NCBI RefSeq assembly: GCF_003952165.1
Contig: NZ_RXFT01000003.1
Location: 248,001-312,000 of the forward strand
Source: Variovorax guangxiensis
Lineage (GTDB): Bacteria; Pseudomonadota; Gammaproteobacteria; Burkholderiales; Burkholderiaceae_C
Reading direction: 5' to 3'
DNA: 64,000 nucleotides
Part shown: one piece after another, positions 62,810 through 64,000 of the stretch
Layout of the letters: the number at the start of each line of letters is the position of its first letter
How positions within the stretch are numbered: the first letter of the stretch is position 1
Notes under the pieces: generated by a model
Seen by the model: only the letters and a program-made list of their open reading frames with translations
Told to the model about the DNA's origin: nothing
The model's database searches: none
Position numbers and translations under genes: made by a program

Positions 62810-64000
62810 TCAGGCCAGTGCAGCCTCGGTGTCCATCAGCACCTTGCTGCCGGCGCGCGCGGTGCGCATCAGCGTCGCGGTCTCGGGGAACAGCTTGGCG
62901 AAGTAGAAGCGCGCGGTCTGCAGCTTGCCGACGTAGAAGGGGTCGGTGTTGCCGGCGGCGATCTCGCGCAGCGCGACCTGCGCCATGCGGGCGAACAGGT
63001 AGCCGAACACGAAGTGGCCGGCCACGCGCAGGTAGTCGACGGCGGCGGCGCCCACTTCGTCGGGGTTCTGGAAACCCTTGAAGCCGATCTCGGTCGTGAA
63101 CTTGGTGAGCTGGTCGCCCAGGCCGGCGATGGGGTTGATGAACTCGGCCATCTTCTCGTTCACGCCTTCTTCCTCCACCAGCTTCGCGACGAGCTTGCCG
63201 AACTTCTTGAGCGACGCGCCGTTGTTGCCCAGCACCTTGCGGCCCAGCAGGTCCAGCGACTGGATGGTGTTGGTGCCTTCATAGATCATGTTGATGCGGT
63301 TGTCGCGCACGAACTGCTCCATGCCCCATTCCTTGATGAAGCCATGGCCGCCGAACACCTGCATGCAGGCGTTGGTGGAGATGTGGCCGTTGTCGGTGAT
63401 GAAGGCCTTGACGATGGGGGTCAGCAGCGCGACCAGCTCGCCGGAGTCCTTGCGCACCTTCTCGTCGGGGTGGTTGTGTTCCTTGTCGAGCAGCAGCGTG
63501 CAGAAGATCTGCAGCGCGCGGCCGCCTTCGGCATAGGCCTTGGCCGTGAGCAGCATCTTGCGCACGTCGGGGTGCACGATGATGGGGTCGGCTTCCTTGT
63601 CCTTGGCCTTCACGCCCGAGAGCGAACGCATCTGGATGCGGTCCTTGGCGTAGGCCAGCGCGTTCTGGTAGGCCACTTCCGTCAGGCCCAGCGACTGGTT
63701 GCCCACGCCCAGGCGGGCGGCGTTCATCATCACGAACATCGCGGCCAGGCCCTTGTTGGGCTCGCCAACCATGGTGCCGGTGGCGCCTTCGATCACGATC
63801 TGCGCGGTGGCGTTGCCGTGGATGCCCATCTTGTGCTCCAGGCCAGCGCAGAAGATCGGGTTGCGCTCGCCCAGCGAGCCGTCGGCCTTGACCTTGAACT
63901 TCGGCACCACGAACAGGCTGATGCCCTTGCTGCCCTTGGGCGCGTCGGGAAGACGGGCCAGCACCAGGTGGATGATGTTGCTGGTCATGTCGTGCTCGCC
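62810..64000 (-). CDS. Acyl-CoA dehydrogenase, C-terminal part (partial)
   Basis: The frame runs off the right edge; 396 residues plus stop are visible, preceded in frame by GEHDM. It is a long-type acyl-CoA dehydrogenase (about 600 residues in the family) with DAPKGSKGISLFVVPKFKVK, ACMQVFGGHGFIKEWGMEQF and DNRINMIYEGTNTIQSLDLL. The C-terminal extension (VDYLRVAGHFVFGYLFARMA) is typical of the subgroup. It starts the fatty-acid cycle completed by the FadN-like and FadA-like proteins downstream. Confidence 0.95.
   Translation of the reverse strand, partial: GEHDMTSNIIHLVLARLPDAPKGSKGISLFVVPKFKVKADGSLGERNPIFCAGLEHKMGIHGNATAQIVIEGATGTMVGEPNKGLAAMFVMMNAARLGVGNQSLGLTEVAYQNALAYAKDRIQMRSLSGVKAKDKEADPIIVHPDVRKMLLTAKAYAEGGRALQIFCTLLLDKEHNHPDEKVRKDSGELVALLTPIVKAFITDNGHISTNACMQVFGGHGFIKEWGMEQFVRDNRINMIYEGTNTIQSLDLLGRKVLGNNGASLKKFGKLVAKLVEEEGVNEKMAEFINPIAGLGDQLTKFTTEIGFKGFQNPDEVGAAAVDYLRVAGHFVFGYLFARMAQVALREIAAGNTDPFYVGKLQTARFYFAKLFPETATLMRTARAGSKVLMDTEAALA

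Noticed and set aside
59595-62906. 1100-codon rightward frame opposite the FadN-like gene
   Set aside because: Low-complexity His/Arg/Ala-rich translation without domains.

Overview
The window looks like chromosome of a high-GC betaproteobacterium of the Comamonadaceae, most probably Variovorax or a close relative. This rests on very high third-position GC, four-gene gltIJKL order, three orphan Bug/TctC-type receptors without TctA/TctB partners, PimC/PimD-like dehydrogenases and a FadN-type beta-oxidation protein. No rRNA, tRNA or CRISPR array is visible.

Left part (1-12.5 kb): a uracil-DNA repair pair (UdgX-type protein, cut by the left edge, and a radical SAM protein) read leftwards from a LexA box. 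Divergent to it is a block of a DUF6351 lipoprotein, a Bug receptor, a DctB-like sensor kinase and an NtrC/DctD-like sigma-54 activator. A well-spaced -24/-12 promoter and DctD-like upstream sites sit in front of it, so the block appears to regulate itself. Then come a Rieske protein, a PEBP-like lipoprotein, a diguanylate cyclase with a duplicated sensor domain, and an orphan hypothetical gene.

12.5-27.2 kb: a LysR regulator diverges from a long catabolic operon: bifunctional hydratase/hydroxyacyl-CoA dehydrogenase, thiolase, two acyl-CoA dehydrogenases (PimC/PimD-like), enoyl-CoA hydratase, CaiB-type CoA-transferase, Bug receptor, acyl-CoA synthetase, second Bug receptor, EtfB and EtfA. Together these could take up an acid, activate it to the CoA ester, beta-oxidise it and pass electrons to ETF. 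A dicarboxylate of the pimelate type is the best guess.

27.2-34.8 kb: an accessory island of visibly lower GC. It holds a PAAR/M35-type metallopeptidase (probable type VI secretion effector) with a small lipoprotein as candidate immunity partner, an IS5-type transposase scar, a three-gene TGATG-coupled module of unknown function, a HEPN-like protein and a PD-(D/E)XK nuclease-like protein.

34.8-54.2 kb: a TRAP transporter (dctQMP, with a long palindromic element before dctP), a GlxA-type regulator divergent from a dienelactone hydrolase, an exported nucleoside hydrolase, an SRPBCC protein, the glutamate/aspartate ABC transporter gltIJKL followed upstream by aspA, a HypT-like regulator divergent from an amidase, a 2-hydroxyacid dehydrogenase, an Atm1-type ABC exporter divergent from an acyl-CoA thioesterase, a second copy of the palindromic element, and an orphan ABC receptor.

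54.2-64 kb: a leftward fatty-acid beta-oxidation cluster: acyl-CoA dehydrogenase (cut by the right edge), DUF2147 protein, FadN-like protein, a DUF559 nuclease-like gene bracketed by inverted 39-bp repeats, FadA-like thiolase, alpha/beta hydrolase, thioesterase, SDR protein, kappa-GST-like isomerase and enoyl-CoA hydratase.
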